DNA of 64,000 bases from Paenibacillus montanisoli (GCF_003268025.1 NZ_QLUW01000002.1:558001-622000); one strand, 5' to 3'; positions 41,826-50,771 are shown, counted from the first letter of the stretch. Notes: generated by a model from the sequence alone, not told the origin. Made by a program: numbers and translations.

Positions 41826-44222
41826 CTATAATGTACGAGCGGGCGGGGCGTTATACTGCGTGCCTTGTACGTCGTAGAAGGCTTCTGCTTCGCCGATAAG
41901 AAAAGGACTCAGCTTCTCTCCCGCGGCGAATAGATGCAGCTCGTGCATGGCACGGGTGCATACGGTGTAAAACAGCCGGCGCTCGCTCTCCTTACCGTAG
42001 CCGGAAGAACCTGCAGAAGCATCATACACCAGAACCGCATCAAACTCCACCCCTTTGGCAAGATAGGACGGTATGACGACGATGCCTGGCTCGAAGGAGG
42101 CCGTTTCTTTCTCGATCAGCCTAAGCTTCAAATCGCCGCGAAGGGCCTCGTGTGCCGCTGCGCTTTGCGCGGCGGTATTGCAAATGACGGCAATCGTGCG
42201 GTTCCCTTTAGCCTGCAGCAGCTTGAGACGGTCCCGTATCGATACGTTTAACGCTGCTTCGTCTGCCGCGGCCGTTAAGGATGGCCGTGATCCATCGCGA
42301 TTGAAGGGTTGAATGTCTTTCCCGCCGGGAATAAGCCGGCTTGTAAATTCCACGATCGGGCGCGTCGAGCGATAGCTCTGTTTGAGCACGACCGTCTCTG
42401 TCTCCTCGGGCGGGTACAGAGCCGCCAATGCCGTAAAGCCGGTGCTCTCGTCGGCCGCCGTGTGCGCATTAATGGATTGATTCAAATCGCCAAGCGCTGT
42501 CACGCGGCTGAATGGGAAGAGCCTTTTCAAATACGCGAACTGGAAGGCGGTATAATCTTGCGCTTCATCGATCAGCACATGCCGGACCGATGTATTCGTT
42601 TGAAAGCCGCGAATTCGCTCGATCAAATAAAGAAACGGCGTGGCGTCCTCATAGGCCATCAAGCGATTGCCGAGGCGCTCGGAGGTTTGTTTGCAAATGT
42701 CCTCCCATTCCACAGGCAATGGCTTTCCGATTGAAGCGGCTAAACCAGCCGCAACCGACGGATCACGGAACAGCTTCATGTATGCAGCCCGTAAATCGAC
42801 AAACGCAAGCTTTCTCACGCGGGCGCGGATCGGCTTAAACTGCTCCTGCACGACGTACTGCCCCAGAAGCTCCCGCTCCCGATCGAAATCGTCGAAAAAA
42901 TCTTCCCGACTCTTGCGGTTTTGGCGCCGTATGCTTTGATACGCCTTCAGATACGTCTCTTTATCCAGCAGCTCGACGGCTTCGTCGACCCAAGCTTCCC
43001 CCAGAGCCGACTTCTGACGCTCCTTCAAGAGGCTAAGCAGCCATTCCGCAGTGAGACGGAGCCGGTTCGGTACCGAAATGGAGCCGTCAAGCGCGTAGAA
43101 AAATGCTTGAATTTGCGCAGCCGAAACGAATACATCATCCCGGTAAGCGATATCCCGGAATTTCATCCCTTCTTTGCCGAGCACGCTTAAGTGCCGGTCG
43201 ATCAGCGTTACGAAATCCGTCGTTGCTTTGTAGCGGATGCCCGCCATGCGTGCTTCGTATCCGGGCTCATTCTCGGCCGTTAGGGCATATTCCAGCTGTA
43301 CGTACGGGTTTTCGAGCTTGAACGACTTGCCCAGCCGGATGGCCAGGTACTCCTGAAACGTCGTCTGCTGCATATTTTCTTCGCCAAGCTCAGGAAGTAC
43401 GGTCGATACATAGCTGTTGAACATCGGGTTCGGCGAGAACAGCACGATTTGGTCCGCGCTTAAAATGCCGCGAAACCGGTAAAGCAAATACGCGACGCGC
43501 TGCAGCGCCGCGGATGTTTTGCCGCTTCCCGCCGCTCCTTGGACAAGGAGCAGACGGCTCCGTTCATCGCGGATAATGCGGTTTTGCTCGCGCTGGATCG
43601 TGCCGACGATGCTTTTCATGGCAGCGTCGGACTGTCTGCCTAGCACTTCCTGAAGAAGCTCGTCGCCAATCGTGACGCCCGTATCGAACAGACTCCGGAT
43701 ATGGCCGTCCCGGATAACGAACTGGCGCTTCAGCTTCAGCTCCCCGCTGATCGTCCCCATCGGCGTCTGTACCTTCGCCGGGCCGGGCGGGTAATCGTAA
43801 TAAAGGCTCGCAATCGGCGCACGCCAATCGTAGATCAGATAACGCTCATCGGAGGAATCCCGCAGCGATGCGATGCCCAAATAAACGCGGTCGACCGGCG
43901 CGCCTTCCTCCTGGAAGTCGATCCTTCCGAAATAGGGAGACGATTTCAACTTCTTCAACGTCTTCAATTGCCGGGCGGCTTGCAAGTGCGTCCGCTCACG
44001 CTCGGACAAAATCTCCGCTTGCTGCTTCAAGCTTGCATAGGTTTCGGCCATTTCGACCGAATCCTCGAAGTTCACGGTTACTTCGTCCCAGAAGTTTTTG
44101 CGGATATCGACCATTTCGTCTCTGGTTTCAGCGGTTTGCTGAGAAAGCGCATCGATGCGCGTATTGATTTGCTTGACAACCATGTCGACCCGGTCCTGCT
44201 CCAATTTATGGTCAAGATTCAA
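41826..44222 (-). CDS. helD: RNA polymerase recycling helicase HelD
   Basis: A TTG at 44222, preceded by GGAGAGG, is the likely start (the open frame reaches up to 44285); 798 aa, the expected length. Domains in order: an N-terminal coiled-coil arm (EMVDIRKNFWDEVTVNFEDS), the UvrD/Rep-like motor with Walker A LLLVQGAAGSGKTSAALQR, the ERDRDRE-rich insertion, and the DEAQD Walker B (RHVLIDEAQDYTAFQF), then motif IV-VI LKQSYRSTRPIVEFTS and a C-terminal VLVYDASAGSS. HelD removes stalled RNA polymerase from DNA using ATP. Its product is the longest intact coding region in the GC-rich part before the mannan locus. Confidence 0.9.
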   Translation of the reverse strand: MNLDHKLEQDRVDMVVKQINTRIDALSQQTAETRDEMVDIRKNFWDEVTVNFEDSVEMAETYASLKQQAEILSERERTHLQAARQLKTLKKLKSSPYFGRIDFQEEGAPVDRVYLGIASLRDSSDERYLIYDWRAPIASLYYDYPPGPAKVQTPMGTISGELKLKRQFVIRDGHIRSLFDTGVTIGDELLQEVLGRQSDAAMKSIVGTIQREQNRIIRDERSRLLLVQGAAGSGKTSAALQRVAYLLYRFRGILSADQIVLFSPNPMFNSYVSTVLPELGEENMQQTTFQEYLAIRLGKSFKLENPYVQLEYALTAENEPGYEARMAGIRYKATTDFVTLIDRHLSVLGKEGMKFRDIAYRDDVFVSAAQIQAFFYALDGSISVPNRLRLTAEWLLSLLKERQKSALGEAWVDEAVELLDKETYLKAYQSIRRQNRKSREDFFDDFDRERELLGQYVVQEQFKPIRARVRKLAFVDLRAAYMKLFRDPSVAAGLAASIGKPLPVEWEDICKQTSERLGNRLMAYEDATPFLYLIERIRGFQTNTSVRHVLIDEAQDYTAFQFAYLKRLFPFSRVTALGDLNQSINAHTAADESTGFTALAALYPPEETETVVLKQSYRSTRPIVEFTSRLIPGGKDIQPFNRDGSRPSLTAAADEAALNVSIRDRLKLLQAKGNRTIAVICNTAAQSAAAHEALRGDLKLRLIEKETASFEPGIVVIPSYLAKGVEFDAVLVYDASAGSSGYGKESERRLFYTVCTRAMHELHLFAAGEKLSPFLIGEAEAFYDVQGTQYNAPPARTL

Positions 44223-44351
44223 CCTAAACCCATCCTCTCCAATAAATAAGATGAATCCTTCGGCGGCACTCCGAAACCAAAACATCTAGCGAATCCACCG
44301 TATATACATATTCTCGGGACGCCGTCGAGCGCCTCTTTTTTTATGTATAGA

Positions 44352-44393
44352 AGAACTCCCTTCACGGGCAATCGTGCCGGTAAAGGGAGTTCT
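44352..44393 (-). terminator. Hairpin terminator after azoR
   Basis: AGAACTCCCTT pairs with AAGGGAGTTCT with an inner CACG/CGTG stem; located between the azoR stop and helD. Confidence 0.65.
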
Positions 44394-44401
44394 GTTTTCG
44401 A

Positions 44402-45064
44402 TTAGGCTCTTGTTTCGACCATCGCGTTGCCAAACACCTTGGCTTCTTTCTGCGCTTCCTCGATCGCCTTCGCTTTAATGGACTCCGCTTGATCGGGCAT
44501 CGCATTCATGCCTTCGACGAAAATGCCTTTGAAATCGGTAATGCCGAAGAAGCTCATAATCGCCGTCAAGTGCCGGTGGCCGCATTCCATCTCGGCCGCA
44601 GGACCTTCGGAATACACGCCGCCTCGCGCTTGAATGTGAATAGCCGATTTGTTCGGCAGCAAACCGACCGGACCTTGCGCGGTATACTTAAAGGTTTTGC
44701 CCGCGACGCAAATCGCATCGATATAAGCTTTCATGATTGGCGGATACGAGAAGTTCCACATCGGCGTTGCGAATACATACTTGTCCGCTTCAACGAACTG
44801 ATCCACCAGCTCGCCCAGCCGGGTTACCTTCTGCTGCTCTTCTGCGGACAGCTGGCTGAAATCGCCTCCGCTCCGCAGCTTGCCCCAGCCGCTGAACACG
44901 TCGGCATCGATATGGGGAATGGGAATGTTGTACAAGTCCAAATGAACGATTTCATCCTGCGGATGCGACTCACGGTAGGAATCGATGAATGCTTTGCCGA
45001 CAGCTAAGCTATACGAAGTCTGATGGTCATGCGGATGAGCGGTAATGTAAAGAACCTTTGCCAT
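44402..45064 (-). CDS. azoR: FMN-dependent NADH-azoreductase
   Basis: 220 aa. [23 protein letters not shown] matches the FMN-phosphate loop of the flavodoxin-like azoreductases, and [20 protein letters not shown] and the [14 protein letters not shown] region supply the isoalloxazine contacts. AzoR-type enzymes reduce azo dyes and quinones using NADH and FMN, and help in thiol or quinone stress. Upstream GAGGCAGGG is a modest ribosome binding site. Upstream and on the same strand is a LysR regulator gene. Confidence 0.9.
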   Translation of the reverse strand: MAKVLYITAHPHDHQTSYSLAVGKAFIDSYRESHPQDEIVHLDLYNIPIPHIDADVFSGWGKLRSGGDFSQLSAEEQQKVTRLGELVDQFVEADKYVFATPMWNFSYPPIMKAYIDAICVAGKTFKYTAQGPVGLLPNKSAIHIQARGGVYSEGPAAEMECGHRHLTAIMSFFGITDFKGIFVEGMNAMPDQAESIKAKAIEEAQKEAKVFGNAMVETRA

Positions 45065-45311
45065 TGCGTAACGATCCCTGCCTCTTCGTTAGATTGACGG
45101 ACACGCTGTTTAGGGTGTACCGGCACAGGCTAACCGATGTACGGCCGATCGTCGCATGGCAGGAAGACTTATTGGAGACAATGTCAATATGTACTGTGCA
45201 TGTTCATGCCCGGCTCAAGGCAGAGCGTTTGTTATTCAATATCGTTGTGCGGTACATAACGCTGAACACGAAACTCTTCCTTTTTAGCGCTGAGAGCGCT
45301 CACAACTTATG

Positions 45312-46199
45312 TTACCCCGCTTTAGCCATCATAACATCGATAAAATGCTGCGCAGCCGGCGGCAGCGACTCGCCCTCCCTCGTATAGAGCACGATCGGAT
45401 TTCGCAGGTCGGCTCCTTCCGCCCATACTCTGGCAAGCTCACCTCTGGAAACCGCTTTGTTCGCCTCCAAAGCAGAAACGAAGGCGATGCCAAGACCTGC
45501 GGCAACCGCATGGATCGATTCATGAACGCCGCTTACCTGCAAGGCTGCTTCCGGCACGTTCGTGCCATTCACGCGGCATAGCGATAGCAGCCGCTCTCTT
45601 GCCGCACTACCCGATTCGCGCATGATGAAGGGCTCTTGCATGAGCGCCGAGAACGGAATATGCCGCCCGGCGTATCGATGCTCCACGGACGAAACGAACC
45701 ATAGCTCGTCCTCGAGCAGAAGCGTCCGGTTCAGTCCGGCACGCGGTTCGCCGCCGCCCCCGATAACCGCCAGATCCGCTTCATAATGAAGCAGCGCTTC
45801 GAGCGCGTCGTTGGCGTTCAATGTTCGCAAGCTGACTTGAACGGCCGGGCAAACGCCGCGAAAGGAAACAAGCTGCTCCAGCAGCAGAAAGTTCGCAGGC
45901 AGGGAGGTCGCGGCGATGCGAAGCTCTCCTGCTTCTCCGGCCCGATATTGCTCGATGTCGCGGGTGATTTCGTTTTGCAAGGCAAACAGCTTGGCCGCAT
46001 GCGCAGCCAGCCGCTCGCCCGCTTCAGTCAGCAAAATTCCTCTGCCTTTAGGCGCCAGCAGCGTCAATCCTAGCTCATTAGCCATATTTCGCACATGCGC
46101 GGTCACGGCAGGCTGACTGATCCGGAGGATTTCGGCTGCCCGCGTTATGCTGCCAGATGCGGCGACATGATGAAAGACGATCAGTCCGTATAGATTCAT
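45312..46199 (-). CDS. LysR-family transcriptional regulator
   Basis: 295 aa, full length. N-terminal winged helix-turn-helix MNLYGLIVFHHVAASGSITRAAEILRISQPAVTAHVR, then the effector domain with ELRIAATSLPANFLLLEQLV and VSGVHESIHAVAAGLGIAFVSALE, the CysL/CbbR-type pattern. GAGGAGG-like AGAGGAGG precedes the ATG. It is divergent from the threonine synthase gene, the intergenic region having a CATAA-N7-TTATG dyad, and 250 bases upstream of azoR; either could be a target. Confidence 0.9.
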   Translation of the reverse strand: MNLYGLIVFHHVAASGSITRAAEILRISQPAVTAHVRNMANELGLTLLAPKGRGILLTEAGERLAAHAAKLFALQNEITRDIEQYRAGEAGELRIAATSLPANFLLLEQLVSFRGVCPAVQVSLRTLNANDALEALLHYEADLAVIGGGGEPRAGLNRTLLLEDELWFVSSVEHRYAGRHIPFSALMQEPFIMRESGSAARERLLSLCRVNGTNVPEAALQVSGVHESIHAVAAGLGIAFVSALEANKAVSRGELARVWAEGADLRNPIVLYTREGESLPPAAQHFIDVMMAKAG

Positions 46200-46234
46200 T
46201 GTTGGGGTTAAACCTCCTCTATCGGCACAACTAT

Positions 46235-46251
46235 CATAATTACAAGTTATG
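46235..46251. promoter_or_regulatory. LysR-type operator candidate
   Basis: CATAATTACAAGTTATG is a CATAA-N7-TTATG dyad that contains T-N11-A, the general LysR-box form, between the divergent LysR and threonine-synthase genes. Confidence 0.5.
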
Positions 46252-46367
46252 AGAAGCGAAAATCATTGTAATAGAATTATTGATTATTTCAATTTATTGT
46301 ATGAAGTATAAAGCATTACCACAAGCGAACAAACATTAAAGAACAGGTAAAGGGAGATGCAGAGACG

Positions 46368-47615
46368 ATGAAAGCGGAATGTGTGGCATGCGGGGCGGAA
46401 ATGAGCGTAGATCAAAGGCCAATGCGCTACCAATGCGCTTGCGGAGGCTTGCTGCGGATTGTGCATGATTTTAGGCATGTGGATGCGGAGCGGCTTAAAC
46501 GGGTGTTCGATGAACGGCGAGGCATGCGGCACTGTCTTCATGCAAGCGGAGTATGGCGGTATAAGGAGCTCATTGCGCCGGAATTGCCGGATCGCGAAGC
46601 GGTGACGAGAAACGAAGGAAATACGGGGCTGTATGAGCCGGATGCGGTTCGGGAATTTGCCGGCGGCATCCGCAGGCTTCACTTAAAGGCGCAGAGCGAG
46701 AACCCGAGCGGGTCCTTCAAGGATAACGGGATGGCAGCAGCCGTGTCTCATGGGCGCTGGCTCGGCTACGATTCATTCGCCTGTACCTCTACCGGCAATA
46801 CCTCTTCCTCTCTGTCGATGTATGCGGCAGTCATGGGCATGCAGTCGATCGCGCTTGTGCCAAGCAGCGAGGTATCGCCGAACAAAGTGCTTCAGACCGT
46901 TGGTTATGGCGCGCAGGTCCTCGCCTTTGACGGAACCTATGATGACGGCATCCGTTGGCTGCAGGCGCAAGCTGAAGAGCAGGGCTATTATGTATGCAAT
47001 TCGGTGAATCCTTTAAGGATCGAGGGGCAAAAGAGTTTGATCTATGAGCTCGCCCAAGACCTGGCCTGGCAATTGCCGGACTGGATCGTACTGCCGGGCG
47101 GAGCGCTTAGCAATGCCTCGGCGCTCGGGCAAGGATTGAGCGACTTGTACACGATCGGATTCATTGACAAGCTGCCGCGGGTAGCCGTCGTGCAGGCCGA
47201 AGGCGCCAGTCCGTTTCACCGAATGGCTGCAGGCGCATCGAAGCGGCTAGTGCCGGAGCCTAAGCCATCCACGCGCGCCTCCGCGCTCAATATCGGCAAT
47301 CCGCCAAGCTGGCTAAAGGCGCTTCGGATGCTTGAGCTGACAAACGGCGTCACGGTCGCCGTCAGCGATGCGGAGATTATGGAGGCGAAAGCGTGCATCG
47401 ACCGCAGCGGCGTCGGCTGCGAGCCCGCATCCGCTGCGGCCGTCGCCGGACTCCGCAAACTGGTGCGCGAAGGCGTCGTCGCGCGTGACGAAACGGCGGC
47501 TTGTATTCTGACCGGCAGCATGCTGAAGGATACGGACGCGCTTCGCGAATTTCATCTGGAGGGTAAGTGGAATGCGCCCGAGCTGCGCAATCCGCCTCGC
47601 CTGATCCGACTATAG
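46368..47615 (+). CDS. thrC: Threonine synthase (PLP-dependent)
   Basis: 415 aa, GGGAG 10 bases upstream. N-terminal CVACGAEMSVDQRPMRYQCACGG is the zinc-ribbon-like start seen in long threonine synthases. QSENPSGSFKDNGMAAAV gives the PLP lysine (K118), ACTSTGNTSSSLSMYAAVMG the phosphate loop, and VLPGGALSNASALG the second glycine loop. It converts O-phosphohomoserine to threonine and phosphate. The absence of hom and thrB beside it is usual for a second, unlinked copy, so a related beta-replacement reaction is possible. Convergent with fnr, the stops only 8 bases apart. Confidence 0.85.
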   Translation: MKAECVACGAEMSVDQRPMRYQCACGGLLRIVHDFRHVDAERLKRVFDERRGMRHCLHASGVWRYKELIAPELPDREAVTRNEGNTGLYEPDAVREFAGGIRRLHLKAQSENPSGSFKDNGMAAAVSHGRWLGYDSFACTSTGNTSSSLSMYAAVMGMQSIALVPSSEVSPNKVLQTVGYGAQVLAFDGTYDDGIRWLQAQAEEQGYYVCNSVNPLRIEGQKSLIYELAQDLAWQLPDWIVLPGGALSNASALGQGLSDLYTIGFIDKLPRVAVVQAEGASPFHRMAAGASKRLVPEPKPSTRASALNIGNPPSWLKALRMLELTNGVTVAVSDAEIMEAKACIDRSGVGCEPASAAAVAGLRKLVREGVVARDETAACILTGSMLKDTDALREFHLEGKWNAPELRNPPRLIRL

Positions 47616-47623
47616 CCTTTCTG

Positions 47624-48358
47624 CTACATCCTGCAAATTTCTTGGGGACAGCACTCGCAGTGACAACGTTCCCGCAAATAATCGAGATTATGAATAAGGA
47701 TGTATCCGTCCTGAATAGCGATGATGCCCTCTTTTTTCATTTCGTTTAGCATTCTGTTCACGCTTTCCCGGGTCGTCCCGACCATATCCGCCATTTCGGA
47801 ATGCGTCATATTTAAAGGGAGAAACAAGCTGCCGTCACGGTGTTCGCCGTAGGTATTGCTAAGTCGAATGAGAAGCGAGCATAGCGCCCCTGATTTCCCG
47901 AACATCATCAGATCGCGGAGCTTCATTTGAGTCATCCGGTGCATGAGCCCCATCCACTTCATAAACTCAATAGCCAAATCACCGTGCTGCATCAAGAGCT
48001 CTTCAAGGTCCTTCTGCTTCATGATCCCGATTTCGCCTTCCTCCATGACGACAGCGTTAAACGCATGGACAGAATCTCGGAACGGATCGATTTGCCCGAA
48101 CATATCTCCTCGCACATGTTGATAAAGCGTTAATATCCGCCCATTATCGGCCGCTTTCGTGATGCGTACCTGACCTTGTTTGATATAGTACAATTTATCG
48201 GCAGCATCGCCTTCTCCAAAGAGATTGTGACCGGCTTTCACGGCTTTCATTTGCATGATGCTTTGGAGACGCGCAAAATTTTGAGCGGAGAATAACGGCT
48301 CTTGCTCGATAGTCATACCTTTTACTGCGTTATTCACCGATCGTTTGCCTGCCATGCG
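47624..48358 (-). CDS. fnr: Fnr-type oxygen-sensing transcription regulator
   Basis: The ATG at 48358 (GGAGGGGG upstream) starts the recognisable protein; the open frame extends to 48643, but that part has no protein-like character. 244 aa: a cAMP-type beta barrel (GHNLFGEGDAADKLYYIKQGQVRI), long dimer helix, Crp helix-turn-helix MTHSEMADMVGTTRESVNRMLNEMK, and a C-terminal CHCECCPQEICRM. This contains CX2CX4C, the [4Fe-4S] ligand arrangement of Bacillus Fnr, unlike the N-terminal cluster of E. coli FNR. So it should be an anaerobic activator/repressor. Confidence 0.9.
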   Translation of the reverse strand, partial: RMAGKRSVNNAVKGMTIEQEPLFSAQNFARLQSIMQMKAVKAGHNLFGEGDAADKLYYIKQGQVRITKAADNGRILTLYQHVRGDMFGQIDPFRDSVHAFNAVVMEEGEIGIMKQKDLEELLMQHGDLAIEFMKWMGLMHRMTQMKLRDLMMFGKSGALCSLLIRLSNTYGEHRDGSLFLPLNMTHSEMADMVGTTRESVNRMLNEMKKEGIIAIQDGYILIHNLDYLRERCHCECCPQEICRM

Positions 48359-48454
48359 ATACTCTTCCCCCTCCACTGACCTACATCTATCATAAGCGAT
48401 GCCGGTGATTCCTCCAATCGGGGAAACGCTGGATTGGGTGAAAATTTCCTGTTC

Positions 48455-48470
48455 TGTGATAATCATCACA
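48455..48470. promoter_or_regulatory. FNR box, perfect
   Basis: TGTGA-TAATCA-TCACA is exactly the Bacillus FNR consensus. Its centre (48462.5) is about 42 bases upstream of the start point implied by a TATCAT -10 at 48493-48498, the class II activator position, on the plus strand. Confidence 0.88.
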
Positions 48471-48492
48471 GCGAAAGGTTGCGTAAACCTTG

Positions 48493-48498
48493 TATCAT
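48493..48498 (+). promoter_or_regulatory. -10 element of the FNR-dependent promoter
   Basis: TATCAT, preceded by TTG(T), with no -35 in the expected place, as usual for an activator-dependent promoter. Leads to the 50-residue gene at 48548. Confidence 0.5.
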
Positions 48499-48547
48499 CT
48501 TCTGTAAGAGTCTCGTTGTTCATTATATTCGAGGGGAGCCGATCGGC

Positions 48548-48700
48548 ATGATAACGTGCACGGAGTGCGGTAAAATGAACGGGCATGGCGAAGTCGGAAA
48601 AAATTGGATATGCGATGATTGCAAAGTCGTGTATAAGGAACAAGAGCAGCAGACGGACGGGGAGGAACCTAAGTCCGACGAAGAAAACCGCCCTGTATAA
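48548..48700 (+). CDS. Small zinc-ribbon protein, 50 aa, FNR-dependent
   Basis: GAGGGGAG lies a suitable distance upstream of the ATG. The product MITCTECGKMNGHGEVGKNW...ICDDCKVVYKEQ has two CxxC pairs (C4/C7 and C22/C25), which should bind zinc or an iron-sulfur-type metal, followed by an acidic tail DGEEPKSDEENRPV. It is transcribed away from fnr, and the perfect FNR box with a well-placed -10 predicts anaerobic induction. Function unknown. Its stop codon sits within a GC-rich hairpin (48687-48707). Confidence 0.7.
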   Translation: MITCTECGKMNGHGEVGKNWICDDCKVVYKEQEQQTDGEEPKSDEENRPV

Positions 48701-48707
48701 GGGCGGT
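48687..48707. other. Hairpin at the end of the small zinc-ribbon gene
   Basis: ACCGCCC pairs with GGGCGGT around TGTATAA; no U tract follows. Nearly identical to the hairpin at 49104-49131 on the far side of the palindrome array. Confidence 0.75.
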
Positions 48708-48910
48708 CAGGCTGTCGTAAAAATAATTAGGATCAATCGATTCGGGGCAAGTAACGCCTCTGGCAACCTTTAGATTTCTAAGTAAGGCTATTATTGTGCA
48801 AATAAGCGCTGGAGCATCCGTTAGAATTTACGAGCTCTCTCATGCTGCCGCGCACACGCTGACCATATGGGCTGTCTATTCTCTTGAGAGAGAGCGAACG
48901 TGTAGGTTTT

Positions 48911-49090
48911 AACGGACATGAATGTCCGTTAGAGTCCTAAAATGATCAAGTTCAATTTATAACGGACATAAATGTCCGTTAGAGCTATATTTGTTCGTAA
49001 AAATCAAGTTTTTCGAATCTAACGGACATTCGTGACCGTTAGGTTAGGTTTATTCGATTTTTAAACGTTTAACGGACATACATGTCCGTT
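48911..49090. repeat. Array of four AACGGACAT-NN-ATGTCCGTT palindromes
   Basis: 20-bp palindromes at 48911-48930, 48961-48980, 49021-49040 (two mutations) and 49071-49090. Starts are 50, 60 and 50 bp apart, each palindrome is followed by AG(A/G), and the spacers (30, 40, 30) share a T-rich, TTCAAT/TTCGAA-like end. No gene is in the interval. Confidence 0.9.
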
Positions 49091-49103
49091 AGACTATACT
49101 CCG

Positions 49104-49131
49104 ACCGCCCTATATAAGGGCGGTTTTTTTT
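49104..49131 (+). terminator. Rho-independent terminator at the end of the palindrome array
   Basis: ACCGCCC/GGGCGGT stem (TATATAA loop) with T8 on the plus strand. Near-copy of 48687-48707. Confidence 0.85.
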
Positions 49132-49155
49132 GAGGAATGTTCCGTTAACTTTCTG

Positions 49156-49842
49156 CTAGTTAACAATGATTTTGTAAGGGTAAGGATCAAGATCGATTGT
49201 CCCTGTCCCTTTGTCCGTTCCCTCAATCGTAACTTCTGTCCTGAAAACCGCTGCTTTCTTCTCCGATCCAAGCCAAACTCTCTTGGGTGCGGATACTATC
49301 AATAACCCATCCTCGTCTCCGACAGCGGCAAAAGAAGGATCGCTATCTTTATAACCATCTAGTCCAAGATTGTTCTTCATTAAAGTCTTAGTGCGGGTTA
49401 CGTCATTTACAACTAGCCCAATTTCACTAATATTTACAAAGGTTGAGCTCGTAAAAGATATATCGATTTCGTTGTTCAAGGAATGTCTGGCTATAAACTC
49501 AACAATGTTGCCGGCAGGGTCATCAAAGTAGATGGATGTAGCATCCCATGTATGGAAGTAAGCTTTGTAGGAATGATTAGGGAGAAGATTCAACGCTACT
49601 GCTTTAGAACGTAACCAAATGATGGCTTCATCCATTTTGTTTTCCGGTATGTCAAAGGCAAAATGATAAAAAGGGACTTCATCGGCATGTTCTGTCAGCT
49701 CAAAAGTTAAGCAGGATGCCCCTACAGATACAGTAAATGCATCTTTTGAACTTTCAAGTAAAGGAAGTTCAAGAATTCGAGTATAAAACGCCTGCAGTTT
49801 TTCCAACTCTTTCGTGAGCAGCCTTAAACGCTGTATTCGCAA
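49156..49842 (-). CDS. Two-domain VOC-family protein (CppA/glyoxalase-like)
   Basis: TTG at 49842, 8 bases after GGGGAG, is taken as the start; the open frame reaches 49896 and would overlap the preceding gene. 228 aa. First domain: QRLRLLTKELEKLQAFYTRIL...VPFYHFAFDIPENKM and SIYFDDPAGNIVEFIA. Second domain: VNISEIGLVVNDVTRTKTLMK...LGLDGYKD and a final TIDLDPYPYKIIVN. This is a bi-domain VOC protein whose second half is degenerate. Substrate unknown. Confidence 0.82.
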   Translation of the reverse strand: MRIQRLRLLTKELEKLQAFYTRILELPLLESSKDAFTVSVGASCLTFELTEHADEVPFYHFAFDIPENKMDEAIIWLRSKAVALNLLPNHSYKAYFHTWDATSIYFDDPAGNIVEFIARHSLNNEIDISFTSSTFVNISEIGLVVNDVTRTKTLMKNNLGLDGYKDSDPSFAAVGDEDGLLIVSAPKRVWLGSEKKAAVFRTEVTIEGTDKGTGTIDLDPYPYKIIVN

Positions 49843-49868
49843 ATAGATCACTCCCCGTGCAATACTGA

Positions 49869-50771
49869 CTAGCCCATTAGGGTTAATAATTTGCACACAT
49901 TATACTCGGCGGTCTCCCGCTCGTGCTGAGGCAGCCGTTTCAAGAGCGCCAGTGAAGCGTACGGAACCTTTATCGCATGCGGGTCCTTATACGTGTTCGA
50001 CCAATAGTCCTCCGATAGAATGCCGGTGAATTTCGGACTCATCACTTCATTTGGTTTTGCCAGGTCCGGTACCGCCCGGTTCAACTGCATTTGCAGCCGA
50101 TGATTGCGCATCCCCGCCTTGGTCAGCTCGCCGTAACCCAATCGTTCCAGCTCCAAGAGCGCATGCGCGTGGGTAATCCCATGCTCTTGCTCACCTGCCA
50201 AGAAATAAGTTTGACCGTCGATCACTTGATCCGGGAAAACGGAAGCCAGCTCCGCAAACGACTGATCCACCATATCAGCAGCGCTTGAATAGACCGGAAT
50301 ATCATGAGCATCTTCCTCTGTAAGCCCCAGATAATCGTCGATTTCCCAGTAACGGTTCGGCCGATCCTGCAAGGTACGCTCCAGCATCTGGCTCAAACCT
50401 TCGATCACGGATGGCGTAACTAAATCCGGACGATCGTTCAGCGCCTTCAAAGCCAGCACCCCTAATGCGAGCCCATGTCCGGAGCTTCGCAGCTTCTCCG
50501 TATTCGCCTTCAAACCGGCGATGAAACGCGCAAGCAATTCCGGGATCGCTTGCTCGCTTTCAATGGGGGCGAACCATTCCGAATACCGCTCGATGTAGGC
50601 ATTGCAGGTACGCTCTATGCCTGCTTGGACATGCGTCGAAAGCTCGTTTTCCTTGAGCATGTAGTAGCCGGCGAGAAGCGCGGCGCCAAAATGTCCGTTG
50701 AACCATGACAGCTTGCCGCCGCGAGCCATGCCGACAATCCCTAACGCCAAATAGTCATCCCACGTATGCAT
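49869..50771 (-). CDS. Conserved-looking hypothetical protein, 300 aa
   Basis: ATG 50771 follows GGGAGGGGG by a suitable spacer; the track frame continues uselessly to 50873. Soluble helical protein with MHTWDDYLALGIVGMARGGK, LSWFNGHFGAALLAGYYML, GHGLALGVLALKALNDRPD and QEHGITHAHALLELERLGYG, a repeating helix pattern that suggests an alpha/alpha toroid, of the type in some glycosidases or lyases. No family recognised. It lies 26 bases upstream of the VOC gene and is presumably co-transcribed. Confidence 0.65.
   Translation of the reverse strand: MHTWDDYLALGIVGMARGGKLSWFNGHFGAALLAGYYMLKENELSTHVQAGIERTCNAYIERYSEWFAPIESEQAIPELLARFIAGLKANTEKLRSSGHGLALGVLALKALNDRPDLVTPSVIEGLSQMLERTLQDRPNRYWEIDDYLGLTEEDAHDIPVYSSAADMVDQSFAELASVFPDQVIDGQTYFLAGEQEHGITHAHALLELERLGYGELTKAGMRNHRLQMQLNRAVPDLAKPNEVMSPKFTGILSEDYWSNTYKDPHAIKVPYASLALLKRLPQHERETAEYNVCKLLTLMG

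Noticed and set aside
47624-48643. Longer 339-residue start for Fnr
   Set aside because: The first 95 codons cover the FNR box and have no similarity to Crp/Fnr proteins; the ATG at 48358 has the ribosome binding site.
48911-49090. CRISPR array
   Set aside because: The repeat is a perfect palindrome of 20 bp, spacers are 30/40/30 and partly similar, and there are no cas genes.
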